Below are positions 45,871-55,613 of a stretch of DNA of 64,000 bases, in pieces. Below the pieces are notes generated by a model. That model did no database searches and was not told the DNA's origin. It saw nothing but the letters and a program-made list of their open reading frames with translations. Each line of letters opens with the position of its first letter. Position 1 is the first letter of the stretch. Both the position numbers and the translations under genes were made by a program. Source of the stretch: Asticcacaulis sp. EMRT-3 (GTDB lineage: Bacteria > Pseudomonadota > Alphaproteobacteria > Caulobacterales > Caulobacteraceae); NCBI RefSeq assembly GCF_030027245.1, contig NZ_JASERT010000003.1, positions 1 through 64,000 of the forward strand, given 5' to 3'.

Positions 45871-46794
45871 ATGTGGGCGGTAAGTATCGCGAGGTTTGTG
45901 CAATATGCAGGGGCAACCGGCCTGTTCGGGGCTGCCCTGTTTTATCTCACGCTTCTTCCGCCCAAAGGTAATGCTTCGGCCAGCGCTCTGCGCTGGCCGA
46001 AGCCCCTCCTCGTTGGCAGCAGTCTGCTCCTGTTCTTAGGCGCCTTGCTGTCGCTGGCTGCCCAGGCCGCCACCATGAACGGTATCACGCTCGACAAGCT
46101 CGACATCCCGTCTGTGTCAGTCGTCCTGACCGACACCCATTGGGGCCATGCCATCGCCGCACGCATTGCCTTGAGCTTCGTCACGTTCCTGACCGTCATA
46201 ATCATAAAGCCGTCACGGTGCCTGTGGCAGGTAACATGCCTATTGGGCGTAGTTCTGCTCGCCAGTTTCGCCTGGACGGGCCATGGCGCATCGACGGAAG
46301 GTGCCGGCGGCTGGGTCCATCTGATCGCCGATATTGCGCACATGATAGCGGCAGGCGTCTGGCTGGGCGCGCTGGCAGCGTTCCTGGCCTTGCTCTGCCT
46401 GCCCAAGGCTCAGGACCTGGAACAGCAAACCGCGCTGTTCGACGCTCTGAAGAACTTCTCCGGGATGGGTTCTGCCCTCGTCGCGGTGCTCGTGGTCTCA
46501 GGCCTGATCAACAGCTACTTCCTGATTGGGGTTAGCCATATTGGACAGATATTCCAGTCAACCTACGGCATCCTGCTCACCATCAAGGTCATCATCTTCG
46601 CCGGGATGCTGATCCTGGCCGGTCTCAACAGGTTCAGGCTTACGCCCGCGCTAGAAATCTCGCTCGCGGCCAATGACACGACCGGCGCAATCAAGGCTCT
46701 GCGGCGGAGCCTCATCCTGGAAACCTTGGCCGGGCTCGCCGTTCTCGCGCTGGTCGCTGCCTTCGGCATGATGGAACCACCATCAGCGCTCTAA
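45871..46794 (+). CDS. copD: CopD-family inner-membrane copper protein
   Basis: A 307-residue membrane protein with eight or so helices (FVQYAGATGLFGAALFYLTLL, LLVGSSLLLFLGALLSLAAQ, VHLIADIAHMIAAGVWLGALAAFLALLCL). The conserved HxxxxxxW segment (IAHMIAAGVWLGAL) and the C-terminal TYGILLTIKVIIFAGMLILAGLNRFR match the CopD domain. It follows copC with a 29 bp gap. CopD is thought to move copper across the inner membrane together with CopC. Part of the csoR-copA-copABCD transcription unit. Confidence 0.9.
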   Translation: MWAVSIARFVQYAGATGLFGAALFYLTLLPPKGNASASALRWPKPLLVGSSLLLFLGALLSLAAQAATMNGITLDKLDIPSVSVVLTDTHWGHAIAARIALSFVTFLTVIIIKPSRCLWQVTCLLGVVLLASFAWTGHGASTEGAGGWVHLIADIAHMIAAGVWLGALAAFLALLCLPKAQDLEQQTALFDALKNFSGMGSALVAVLVVSGLINSYFLIGVSHIGQIFQSTYGILLTIKVIIFAGMLILAGLNRFRLTPALEISLAANDTTGAIKALRRSLILETLAGLAVLALVAAFGMMEPPSAL

Positions 46795-46825
46795 CAAATC
46801 TTAAAAAGGTCTTCGGGGGCCCGAT

Positions 46826-47950
46826 ATGACGCACGACAAGGACATTTCTATTACGAGACCGCAGGACTTGCGCCCGCTGACCAGTCTGCGCTTCTTCGCG
46901 GCCATGTGGGTGGTCGCCTACCATTTTTGGCCAAACCTGCAACCCGTTCGGCCGGACTTTGTTGCCAAGGGATATCTAGGCGTCGAACTCTTCTTCGTGT
47001 TGTCGGGCTTTATCCTCAGTCACGTCTATCTGGAGAGCTTCAAAGCCAAACGCTTCGGCTACCGCGACTTCATCTGGGCACGCCTCGCGCGCATCTATCC
47101 GATGCACGTAGCGATCATTGCCGGACTTGGCCTGTTGATCGGTGCGCTCGCCCTTGTCGGTGTTCACGCTGGAGACAAGTTGATCATCTGGTCGTCTCTG
47201 CCCGCCCACCTGACCCTGACCCAAGCCTGGGGTTTGGCACCACATGGCGGCTGGAATCATCCGTCCTGGTCGATCTCCGCCGAATGGTTCGCCTATCTGA
47301 CCTTTCCCGTTTTTGCCACCGCGGCCATCGCGCTTTGGGCAAGGCCATTCCTCGCCGTTGGGCTCGCAGTCCTACTCCTCGTCGCGCTGTATTTGCTGTT
47401 TCCGATGTTCGCCGGATTTCCGCTTACCGAGGCTACCATGTTCTGGGGCGCGCTCCGTATTGTGCCGTGCTTTGCTCTTGGCTGCGCTATGTGGCTCGTC
47501 TGGCGGTCCACAACGAATTTATCCAGCTTGATTGCGCTAACTATGGCCGCGGTTGGTTTGACGGGGCTTATCACAACCGTTCTGCTTCATGGTCCTGACC
47601 TGGTTTCCGTTCTGTTTTGCGCGACGCTGATCCTCGGTTTGGGACTGGCGGCAAAGGTGGGATCGTCGGTCCTGTCGCAGGGATTTTTAGTCTATCTCGG
47701 GGAGGTAAGCTTCGCGATCTACATGATCTGCATCCCCTGGCAGTTGGTTTATGTCGAAGGCCTGCAAAAGGTCGCGCATATCAATCCCGACGCAATGCCG
47801 GTCTGGCTTTGGGCCGGACTGGTCATCGGCGTCATTCCAGCGGCGATGACCTTGCATCACCTCATCGAACTGCCGGCACGACACTACATGCGCCTGCTCA
47901 AGTTTTCAAAGTACCGGCCGGTCTCGCCCCCGCACACCCCCATTGACTGA
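46826..47950 (+). CDS. Acyltransferase-3 (OafA-like) membrane protein
   Basis: A 374-residue inner-membrane acyltransferase with about ten helices. Family signatures: RPLTSLRFFAAMWVVAYHF near the N-terminus, GYLGVELFFVLSGFILSHVY, FIWARLARIYPMHV and the later WSISAEWFAYL. These enzymes transfer acetyl or other acyl groups to surface sugars or peptidoglycan. It follows copD by 31 bp in the same direction, so it seems to be the last gene of the copper operon, an unusual partner. It may modify an envelope polymer under copper stress, or may just be a passenger with its own promoter. Substrate unknown. Confidence 0.85.
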   Translation: MTHDKDISITRPQDLRPLTSLRFFAAMWVVAYHFWPNLQPVRPDFVAKGYLGVELFFVLSGFILSHVYLESFKAKRFGYRDFIWARLARIYPMHVAIIAGLGLLIGALALVGVHAGDKLIIWSSLPAHLTLTQAWGLAPHGGWNHPSWSISAEWFAYLTFPVFATAAIALWARPFLAVGLAVLLLVALYLLFPMFAGFPLTEATMFWGALRIVPCFALGCAMWLVWRSTTNLSSLIALTMAAVGLTGLITTVLLHGPDLVSVLFCATLILGLGLAAKVGSSVLSQGFLVYLGEVSFAIYMICIPWQLVYVEGLQKVAHINPDAMPVWLWAGLVIGVIPAAMTLHHLIELPARHYMRLLKFSKYRPVSPPHTPID

Positions 47951-48101
47951 TCTTGCTCTACAGATCGAATGGCGTAGGTCTTCTAGCGATTGCGCTTAAA
48001 GCGTCGCCCGCGCATTGCTCGATGGCCCGATCCGGCCCGGTTTACCGCAATAAATTTCACGACATGTGCGTTAACAAACAATGCCGAAAATGTAACACAT
48101 G

Positions 48102-50249
48102 TCACGTCATAGATCCTGATGCAGATGTGACCTGACGCAAACCCGTGGCCTGCGTCTTCGCAAAATCAACCATGTGACTCTTTTGCGCTAACAAAGCCGG
48201 TACGGCCAGAGCATCAATCGCTTTGCTGAAGAGAAAACCCTGAATCTCGGCACATTGCTCATCACGAAGGTGTTCAAGCTGTGCTTGAGTCTCAACACCC
48301 TCAGCGACGCAATCAAGGCCTAACTGACGTGCCAGCTCGAGGATACTATGCACGATAGCGGCAGTGCTTTGATCATGGATAATGTCGCGCACGAAAGATC
48401 GATCGATTTTTATCCGATCAAGGGGAAAACGTTTCAAATAGGCGAGCGACGACCACCCCGTGCCAAAATCATCAAGCGACAGCCTCACCCGCATGGCCTT
48501 CAATTCGTCCATGACACGAAGCGTTAGGTCGGTATCATCCAGCGTCAGGCTTTCGGTGAGTTCAAGCTCAAGCCATTCAGGTGCAAGGCCAGACTCGTCT
48601 AGCGCTTCGCGCACATTGCGTACAATATCACCTCTATAGAACTGTTGTGCGGACAGATTGACAGCCATCCGAACTTTCGGCAGGCCAAGAGCCTGCCAAG
48701 CGGCATTTTGCGCACATGCTGTCCTTAGCACCCAGCGGCCAACCTCGACCATCCGACCATGCTCTTCAAGCAAGGGAATGAAAAGACCGGGTTCGATCAT
48801 GCCTTCCGTCGGATGGTTCCACCTGAGCAAAGCTTCGAATCCGCTTATGCTTGAATTTTGGACTTGGATTTGTGGTTGATAATGCAGCACAAACTCACCA
48901 CGTTCGCACGCGCCATGTAGATCATTGGAAAGGGCATACCAGCGTTCAGCCGCCATGGTGAGATCATGAGTGAACAATCGGTACGTTCCGCGCCCCTTCT
49001 TTTTTGCGTGATACATCGCAGTGTCGGCAGCCTGGAGAAGGGCCGCTGGATTATCACCGTCGCCTGGAAAAAGGCTGATGCCAATGCTTGTGCCGACATG
49101 AAGGTTGTGACCATTAATTTGAAAGACCGGCTTCAACGCTTCCATTATGCGTCCGGCCAACGCCTCGGCATCTTCCGCCCCGTTCAGCCCGCAAGCTGCA
49201 ATGACAAACTCATCACCCCCGAGACGAGCCGGCGTGTCACCTTCACGAAGCACACTGCGTAGCCTTTGCGAAACTTCTTCCAGTAAGTTGTCACCAACGA
49301 AATGTCCCAAGCTATCATTTATATGTTTGAAATGGTCAAGGTCGAGAAGCAAGATGCCAACCTGCGTTTGGTCCCGGCGAGCATGGGCAATCGCTTGGGT
49401 AAGTCTGTCCACTAGGAGCGTGCGATTGGGTAATCCTGTTAACGCGTCATGCATGGCCAGATAACTGACACGAGCCTCAGCTTCCTTCCGCAATCCAATG
49501 TCGCGAAGAGTACATTGCGCTAATACACGATTGTTGGCACGGTAGGTTGTTCCGAGGACTTCGACACAGACTGTGCTGCCATCGGCCTTCTGCCAGAACC
49601 ATTCGTCCCATTTCACTTTACCATCTTTGCGCAAGGCTTCAGCGATGGCTCTGCCACCACCCATCGCTTGGAATGCCGGAATTTCGTGCAAACCGCTGCC
49701 ACGGATATCCTTTGCAGACCCGCCGAGCATTCGCCCGCACTGGGCGTTTAGATCGTGGACAGTGTTCGATTCGCAATCAATCACCAAAATTCCGTCACCG
49801 GCGGTTTCAAAGAGGCGGCGATGGCGACTTTCGGAGGCTCTAAGTGAGTCCTCAACTTGATGCCGAGCGGCGATTTCTTTTTCCAGTTCGGCGTTCCGTG
49901 CAGATAGCTCTAATTGCGATCTACGCAATGTAATGTGCGTCCGTACGCGAGCCAGAAGTTCTTCGACCTGAAAAGGCTTACTGATATAATCGACTCCGCC
50001 AGTTGCGAAGCCCGTGACTTTGCTCTTCACGTCATTCAGTGCCGTCATGAAGATAACGGGGATATCCCGAGTGTAAGTTTGTGCCTTCAATCGACGACAG
50101 GTTTCAAACCCATCCAAGCCAGGCATCATCACGTCGAGCAAGATGATATCCGGATACGCGAAACGCACGCGCTCCAGGGCCTCTAAGCCTCCAAGGGCAA
50201 CGAAGACTTCATAGCTATGCAGTTCAAGGTGATCAACCAGTACCCCTAA
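48102..50249 (-). pseudogene. c-di-GMP response regulator (REC-PAS-GGDEF-EAL), distal part after IS5 insertion
   Basis: This is the main part of a leftward gene whose first 16 codons lie at 51178-51225 across an IS5 element. Removing IS5 and one TAA duplicate gives a 730-residue protein. It has a receiver domain (LLDVMMPGLDGFETCRRL with the phosphoacceptor, ISKPF), a PAS domain (FETAGDGILVIDCESN), an intact GGDEF cyclase motif (ARLGGDEFVIAA) and an EAL phosphodiesterase domain (GFEALLRWNHP, VNLSAQQFY, LDDFGTGWSSLAYL). It followed a sensor kinase by 17 nt, presumably its partner. The insertion removes the DD pocket from the rest, so the gene is disrupted, though the catalytic domains remain open. 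Confidence 0.9.
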
Positions 50250-51177
50250 GAGCCCGACCGAAAAGAAGGTAGGCAATATCAATAAGTTCTGATTCTCTGG
50301 ATTTGCGAGAAACGGAGATTCGGATGCCTTGGGATGATATTGCCCGCGTCGAGCATAGACGCAAATCGTCGCGCTATCCAAGCGATTTGACGGAACAAGA
50401 GTGGTCTTTATTGGCCCCGTTACTGCCGCCTGCCAAACGTGGCGGTCGCCCGCGCACAACGTCGATGCGAGCCGTGGTGAATGCGATCCTGTATATTGCG
50501 TCCTCGGGTTGCCAGTGGCGGATGTTGCCGAAGGACTTTCCTCCGATGACGACCGTTCAGGGCTATTTCTATGATTGGCGTAGCAGCGGTCTATGGCAGA
50601 AGATCAATCACCTGCTCGTCATGGCGGCACGCGAATTGGAGGGTCGTGAAGCCAGCCCCTCAGCCGGCGTCATCGACAGTCAAAGCGTCAAAACGACCGA
50701 AAGTGGCGGTGTTCGTGGCTATGATGCTGGTAAGAAGATCAAGGGTCGCAAGCGGCATATCATCACCGACACCCTGGGGCTGCTGCTATTTGTCGTCATC
50801 CATGCGGCGGATGTTCAGGATCGTGATGGTGCCCCCGCTGTGCTTCGCGCCATTCGTTACCACTTCCCCTGGCTGCGCCACGTCTTCGCCGACGGGGGCT
50901 ACGCGGGTGACAAACTTAAGGGGGCTATGAAGGGCCACGGAGACTGGACCATCGAGATCATAAAGCGTAGCGACGCCGCAAAGGGCTTTGAGATCCTGCC
51001 GCGTCGCTGGGTCGTCGAGCGTACCTTCGCATGGCTGGGCCGATGCAGACGCCTGGCCAAGGATTGGGAGACGACCCTCCAAAGCGCAACCACATGGACA
51101 GTCATTGCCAGCGTCAGGCTCTTGACCCGCAGGCTGGCAAGGCACTGCTATGTCTCATGAACTTTTGAGTCGGGCTT
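50250..51177 (+). mobile_element. IS5-family insertion sequence, copy 1 (928 bp)
   Basis: Ends GAGCCCGAC and (inward from the right) AAGCCCGAC form an imperfect inverted repeat. The element is flanked by a 3 bp duplication TAA (50247-50249 and 51178-51180), consistent with the TNA target of IS427-like IS5 elements. It splits the receiver domain of a response regulator. Same length as the inverted copy at 58415-59342. Confidence 0.9.
50303..51160 (+). CDS. IS5-family transposase
   Basis: A 285-residue DDE transposase (a Met seven codons in may be the true start). Motifs: LTEQEWSLLAPLLPPAKRGGRPRTT at the N-terminus, GVIDSQSVKTTESGG for the first Asp, HVFADGGYAGDKL for the second Asp, and RRWVVERTFAWLGRCRRLAKDWE for the Glu (R-x-x-V-E-R-x-F motif). 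Full length; predicted identical to 58432-59289. Some IS5 relatives split the gene in two frames; here it is a single frame. Confidence 0.95.
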   Translation: MRETEIRMPWDDIARVEHRRKSSRYPSDLTEQEWSLLAPLLPPAKRGGRPRTTSMRAVVNAILYIASSGCQWRMLPKDFPPMTTVQGYFYDWRSSGLWQKINHLLVMAARELEGREASPSAGVIDSQSVKTTESGGVRGYDAGKKIKGRKRHIITDTLGLLLFVVIHAADVQDRDGAPAVLRAIRYHFPWLRHVFADGGYAGDKLKGAMKGHGDWTIEIIKRSDAAKGFEILPRRWVVERTFAWLGRCRRLAKDWETTLQSATTWTVIASVRLLTRRLARHCYVS

Positions 51178-51225
51178 TAAGTTGGCTGGGTTATCGTCAA
51201 CAACGAGAATACGCGCTTGTTCCAT
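51178..51225 (-). pseudogene. First 16 codons of the IS5-disrupted response regulator
   Basis: Reading leftward from ATG 51225 gives MEQARILVVDDNPANL, the opening strand and acidic pocket (DD) of a receiver domain, ending exactly at the IS5 target duplication. It continues at 50246 as GVLVDHLELHSYE. It starts 17 nt after the stop of the upstream kinase gene, showing that kinase and regulator formed an operon. Confidence 0.88.
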
Positions 51226-51242
51226 TACTGTACTCGACACCG

Positions 51243-53255
51243 CTACGCGGCGTCCCTTTCCTGAGCATGCTGCTCTATCAACCGCAGAACGGCAGGGGTC
51301 TGATAAGCGGCCGCTAATGCGTCAAGGCGCTCGGCAAAGGCTTGATACTGAGTGCCAGAGGCTATGATGGCAGGTATCTCTTTGCGAACACCTCGCATAT
51401 TTCCGCTCCGCGCAAAGGCGAGGAGCCGGTCCATTATTTCGCCGGACGGAGCTGACATCTCCACGGCAATATCCTGGTCAGCGGGGGCAGTTTCTTGAGC
51501 CCGGTGCGCCAACCTTGCCGTCTGAGTCACTGTACCGTGCCTCGTAAGCGGGAATGATGCTTCAACAGTAAAACTGCTACCGCAACCGAGTGTACTCTCG
51601 ACCCGGATGGTTCCGCTCATCATTTGCACTATCTGGTGAGTAATGCTGAGGCCCAGCCCTGTGCCGCCGCTACGATCAATGGCATTACCAGCTTGCTCGA
51701 ACGCGCGAAAAACCCGATCAAACTGGTCGGCCCGAATGCCTATTCCGCTGTCAGTGATGGCGAAGCGAAGGCGAACATTAGCGTCCCCTATCGAAACAAC
51801 TGAGACCTCCAGCCGCACTTCGCCAGCTTCAGTAAATTTAACGGCATTGCCAAGCAGGTTGATCAAGACTTGGCGGATACGCTTCTCATCGGCGACGATA
51901 TTTTGTGGAACATCATCAGAAACGCCGACCGTAAAATGCAGCCCTTTTTCCTCGGCGCGTAGGCGGATCATTTGAGCAACATTTTGGACACACGCCCGGA
52001 TATCGACCGGTCCACTGACCAGTTCCATCTTCCCTGCCTCAACCTTTGCCAGGTCGAGAACATCATTGATAACTGTCAGCAGGTGTTCGCCGCTATGCTC
52101 GATCGTATCCGCAGCCGATAATCGTTGTTCAGACGTGAGGTCACCATTTTTCAAAAGTTGGGCGTAACCGAGAATGGCGTTCAGCGGCGTCCTTAGCTCA
52201 TGGCTCATATTCGCAAGGAATTGCGACTTAGCGAGACTGGCGGCCTCTGCAGCGGCGCGAGCGGAAGCCAAAGCTTCGCTTTCCTTCGTTTGCTGGCGCT
52301 GGCGAGCTTCATAACCGCGCCGCAAGCCCAGAAAGCGATAAACCAGAAACGCACCCGTCAATACTAACCAGACACCCAATATGACAAGGTACCATTGCTT
52401 CGTCGAAATGGAGACACCTTCAAATTTGATGCTATGAACCGAGACATCAAATTCGCCTAAAGGCGCGTTGTCACCCGAACTGACGGCAACGGCTACCACA
52501 TTATCAAACAGCGGTTTCGCTTCCTCCGGCGTCAGCTTGTTGCTCGCGATCCACCAACCCTCAATGGCCAGTTGATCCTTCTTCAGATGAACCACGTTTT
52601 CGCCGTTGACGACATTGAACTCTGTTACCAGCGACATGTCAGTGTCGCCCGTCACCTTTGCGCGAAGTGCTGCTGGAAGTTTATTTTTCAACATCAGCTT
52701 TAGGTGATCGCCCTTGCCGTGGTAGTTGAGGCGAATGGTTATGTCCTGAAAATGTTTAAAATCTAGCCCCTTGGCGTCCGGGGTTGCGCCCAAATAGAGG
52801 CCATATCCGCAATAGGGATAGGCAAACCCCGCCCGAAGATTACAAGACCAGTTAAGGGTATGCCCCGGCTCGACTGTTGTGGTAGACTTGCCGCCATTAT
52901 CCTTGTCGCTAAAAACATATGGATAATATCGACTGGATAGAGGCGTGATGTCGAGAGTCTTGTCAGTGACCGCGCCCTGCCCCAGTACAGCTGCAAAGGT
53001 CAAGGCGATAAGTAGAAAGATAGCTGCCTCTACCTTCAAATTGGTAAAATGAAACCATGATCTTTCCTCACGCCGTTGAGATTTAGCCTCGGGGGAAGCC
53101 ACTGGAGCCATTACAAGATATGGCACAGAAACCAAACTAGTATGACTTGACGAAGTTGGGTCTTCGGCTGGGGTATGCGAAGATTTTGACAAATTCGTTC
53201 TCTTACTCACACTAGGAATATTCTGGCGCCCTCGCAACCAAGGACAGGAATTCAT
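51243..53255 (-). CDS. Membrane sensor histidine kinase (hybrid-partner type)
   Basis: A 670-residue kinase. One membrane helix near residues 72-95 (VEAAIFLLIALTFAAVLG) and another near 290-312 (WYLVILGVWLVLTGAFLVYRF) enclose a periplasmic domain of about 190 residues without a named fold. A short coiled coil leads to HisKA (FLANMSHELRTPLNAILGYAQLLKNG) and an ATPase domain (LLGNAVKFTEAGEV, DSGIGIRADQFDRVF, GGTGLGLSITHQIV). A C-terminal extension of about 100 residues follows. The start may instead be the Met at 53111. It is read into the now disrupted c-di-GMP response regulator, so its output is probably lost. Confidence 0.88.
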   Translation of the reverse strand: MNSCPWLRGRQNIPSVSKRTNLSKSSHTPAEDPTSSSHTSLVSVPYLVMAPVASPEAKSQRREERSWFHFTNLKVEAAIFLLIALTFAAVLGQGAVTDKTLDITPLSSRYYPYVFSDKDNGGKSTTTVEPGHTLNWSCNLRAGFAYPYCGYGLYLGATPDAKGLDFKHFQDITIRLNYHGKGDHLKLMLKNKLPAALRAKVTGDTDMSLVTEFNVVNGENVVHLKKDQLAIEGWWIASNKLTPEEAKPLFDNVVAVAVSSGDNAPLGEFDVSVHSIKFEGVSISTKQWYLVILGVWLVLTGAFLVYRFLGLRRGYEARQRQQTKESEALASARAAAEAASLAKSQFLANMSHELRTPLNAILGYAQLLKNGDLTSEQRLSAADTIEHSGEHLLTVINDVLDLAKVEAGKMELVSGPVDIRACVQNVAQMIRLRAEEKGLHFTVGVSDDVPQNIVADEKRIRQVLINLLGNAVKFTEAGEVRLEVSVVSIGDANVRLRFAITDSGIGIRADQFDRVFRAFEQAGNAIDRSGGTGLGLSITHQIVQMMSGTIRVESTLGCGSSFTVEASFPLTRHGTVTQTARLAHRAQETAPADQDIAVEMSAPSGEIMDRLLAFARSGNMRGVRKEIPAIIASGTQYQAFAERLDALAAAYQTPAVLRLIEQHAQERDAA

Positions 53256-53305
53256 CCTAGACCGGATTAGTTATTAAGAGGTTTCCATTAGAAATTCCCG
53301 CTGGC

Positions 53306-53896
53306 CTACCAGACGTTGGCTTCATCGCCATCGTCGTGGCGGCGATAGCCGTAGCTGCGGCCATAGCCATTGCCCGCGCGGTAGCTTGTGGTCTCAGCAT
53401 AGCGGCGTTGCGAATAGCCGCCATAATAGGCCGGCGTCTGGTTATATGTGCGTTCGCGATAGACCGTTTCGCGCGGCGGCGCGGCGTCATAGCCTTGGTC
53501 AGCATAACCGCGATTGCTATAACCACGGTCGCCATAACCGCCACCGGCGTAGCCATTGTTATAGCCGCCATTGCCGTAACCCTGGCGGTAATCGGTACGA
53601 TTCGAGGTATAGCGGCATTGGGTGGCCTCGCGAGCGACGTTGGAGCCGACCGCCGCTCCAAGGAAGGCGCCGATAAGTGTGCCGGCGCCCTTGCTGTGGT
53701 GACTGCTGACACCGTTACCGACGGCTGCGCCGGCCAGGGCACCAAGAATAGCGCCGTCAGTGCTGTTGGCCTTCATGTGATCGTAGCAGCTTTGTGCCGA
53801 GGCGAGGCTCGGGACCGCCAAGCTGGCCGCGGCCAGGGCCGCGACGGACAGGGTGACGATTTTCAGGTTCATGGTCTTGGTCAGAAAGTTCGACAT
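53306..53896 (-). CDS. Secreted glycine-zipper protein with Tyr/Gly-rich tail
   Basis: A 196-residue protein with a signal peptide (MNLKIVTLSVAALAAASLAVPSLASAQ within residues 9-35). A glycine-zipper segment follows (GAILGALAGAAVGNGVSS, GTLIGAFLGAAVGSNVA), able to pack in membranes as in the 2TM outer-membrane proteins. The C-terminal half is low-complexity, with repeats of GGY, NRGY, DQGY and YRER. It precedes the sensor kinase gene by 50 bp in the same direction. Start could be the Met at 53872. An envelope structural or stress role is typical of the family; no specific function is supported. Confidence 0.8.
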   Translation of the reverse strand: MSNFLTKTMNLKIVTLSVAALAAASLAVPSLASAQSCYDHMKANSTDGAILGALAGAAVGNGVSSHHSKGAGTLIGAFLGAAVGSNVAREATQCRYTSNRTDYRQGYGNGGYNNGYAGGGYGDRGYSNRGYADQGYDAAPPRETVYRERTYNQTPAYYGGYSQRRYAETTSYRAGNGYGRSYGYRRHDDGDEANVW

Positions 53897-54230
53897 TCGT
53901 GTATTTCCAGAAGTTGGCAGCGCGGCGTCTATCGTCGCGTTTCAGGGAACATGTATAGCTGCGGCGATATGAACGGGATTTGAGCAGCACGTTCATACTG
54001 GTTCATCCAAGCGTTCATTCGTCGCGACTTCGACTGCCTCGTCTGCGATAGAGACCATAGATGGTCGCAATAATTTATTCGGCGATTCGTCGGATCAGCG
54101 ATACTTTGGCGCGTTGACCGGTGATGACGGCAGAGTCAGGAGATGCGGCAGATACCTTAACAATCGTTCATCGAGGGTTCACGAAACAAGCGGTACGGAC
54201 CGCTTGGAGTTAACTTTTAGGAGGACCGGA
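53897..54230 (+). other. Intergenic region with divergent promoters
   Basis: A 334 bp gap between the leftward glycine-zipper gene and the rightward truncated gene at 54231. No gene supported; it should hold promoters for both. A short dyad with GGTACGGACC-like symmetry occurs near 54190-54205 but is not convincing. AGGAGG immediately precedes 54231. Confidence 0.3.
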
Positions 54231-54399
54231 ATGCCCTTGGTGAAATTTCGTCAGTTCGGCGACAGGCCTGCACCGCAGCCGATAAAAATTACTGTGCCGG
54301 GTTGGGCGGGAACGAAAGTGCCGCGCGCCGATGGAAATCACGAACAGCCCTGGCATTGCATCCCGTTCTCAGAAAGCGCGCGCTACGGTCTGCGGAACG
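54231..54399 (+). pseudogene. DUF6065-like protein, 5' fragment cut by IS3
   Basis: ATG 54231 has an excellent AGGAGG six nt upstream. About 56 codons follow (KFRQFGDRPAPQPIKITVPG, WAGTKVPRADGNHEQPWHCIP, FSESARYGL), with the Trp-His-Cys-Pro-Phe pattern that I associate with DUF6065-type proteins of unknown function. The frame then enters the left end of the IS3 element at about 54400 and stops within it. The 3' part is not found on the far side of the IS cluster. Confidence 0.6.
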
Positions 54400-55441
54400 T
54401 GTCAACGACTTTGAGACATCGTGTTTCGTAGTTTAGACTTGGATTTCCAGCGTTTTGGCCGGGGGATTTATCCAGGCGGCGATCGGCTTTTGCGGCGGTA
54501 GCGGCTTTGTTGACGAAACGGTCGGGGTTGGCTTGAAAAGCCAGGCTAAGGGTCTTTTGGCGCTCGTCGTAGATGGCATCGACCTTGCCGAAATGGACTT
54601 GATTTGGCGTCATCAGTCCAATTCCGGCATGGTGATGGTCTTGATTGTACCAGCTGAAGAAATGCTGGCAGAAGGCTTTGGCGTCCTGGATGCAGCCGAA
54701 CCTCTTCGGGAACTGAGGTTGGTACTTCAACGTTTTGAAGTGGCTTTCCGAGAAAGGATTGTCGTTCGAAGTATAGGGCCTGCTGTGTGACTTCGTGACG
54801 CCGAGATCTGCCAACATAAGTGCAGTCGCCTTGGCTTTCATAGACGGCCCCCTGTCCGCATGGAGGGTCAGTTGATCTGCTGGTATATCATGCTTTTGGA
54901 CAGCGTCATGAAAGAGCAGCTTGAACAGGTTGGCGCTTTCACAATCTGCGACATACCAGCCGACAACTCGCCGGCTGAATATATCAATGATTACATATAG
55001 ATAAAAGTAGGTCCACTTGGCTGGTCCCATCAGTTTCGTTATGTCCCACGACCAGACTTCATTGGGCTTTTCTGCGAGCAGCTCAGGCTTCTTGTAGACT
55101 GGATGACGTAATTGGCGTCGGCGCTCTTTAACCTCGTCATTATCGTGAAGGACGCGGTACATGGTGCGTATGGAGCAGTGGTAGATTCCCTGGTCCAGCA
55201 AGGTCGCATAGATCTCGGCGGGCGCGAGATCGGCAAATTGGGGTTCATGCAAAAGCGCGAGAATGCCGTCGCGCTCCAGATCAGATAGGGCCCGCGGGGG
55301 TCTTGGACGCGGAGCTTTGTCTTCAAGCGGATGGAGGGCTTTGGCCCGGCGCCGATGGAAACTGGCTTTCGACAAGCCGAGTGCGGTTAGGCAAGCGCCC
55401 ATTACGCCACAGCCAACAGCCAAACCCGCTACGACATCCAT
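54383..55441 (-). CDS. IS3-family transposase OrfB (rve integrase core)
   Basis: A 352-residue DDE protein: LSDLERDGILALLHEPQFADLAPAEIYATLLDQG, then WSWDITKLMGP for the first Asp, LHADRGPSMKAKATALMLADLG for the second Asp and SHSRPYTSNDNPFSESHFKTLKY for the Glu. ATG 55441 overlaps the orfA stop (TGATG). The frame is also open upstream from an A8 run at the end of orfA, so an OrfAB fusion by -1 frameshift is possible. Its last codons (CLKVVDTFRRP) read through the inverted repeat into flanking DNA, which supplies the stop. Confidence 0.9.
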   Translation of the reverse strand: MDVVAGLAVGCGVMGACLTALGLSKASFHRRRAKALHPLEDKAPRPRPPRALSDLERDGILALLHEPQFADLAPAEIYATLLDQGIYHCSIRTMYRVLHDNDEVKERRRQLRHPVYKKPELLAEKPNEVWSWDITKLMGPAKWTYFYLYVIIDIFSRRVVGWYVADCESANLFKLLFHDAVQKHDIPADQLTLHADRGPSMKAKATALMLADLGVTKSHSRPYTSNDNPFSESHFKTLKYQPQFPKRFGCIQDAKAFCQHFFSWYNQDHHHAGIGLMTPNQVHFGKVDAIYDERQKTLSLAFQANPDRFVNKAATAAKADRRLDKSPGQNAGNPSLNYETRCLKVVDTFRRP

Positions 55442-55528
55442 CAGGGCTCCTCGCCGCTCAAGGGCGGTAAGCCCAGCAAAGCTGCCACTTTTTTTTGAAT
55501 ATCTATGACCGTCTCTGCGCGTTCAAGC
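55441..55528 (-). pseudogene. IS3 orfA, 3' part (separated by IS66)
   Basis: Joined to codons at 57988 onward, this piece completes orfA as ...ARQLERAETVIDIQKKV, AALLGLPPLSGEEP and stop, the usual IS3 OrfA leucine-zipper end. It contains the A8 run (as CAA-AAA-AAA-GTG) for a possible -1 frameshift into orfB. Confidence 0.8.
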
Positions 55529-55613
55529 GTAAGCGGTGTTCTGCCCCCACGTTCCCTTTTCGGCATTGATCTGCGCATGGCTTGTTCAGAGTTGAACGAG
55601 AGGGACTTTCTCC

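Noticed and set aside
53336..53983. 215-codon plus-strand frame rich in Ala, Ile and Val
   Set aside because: Antisense to the glycine-zipper protein; its composition is what the reverse of Tyr/Gly/Ala codons gives.
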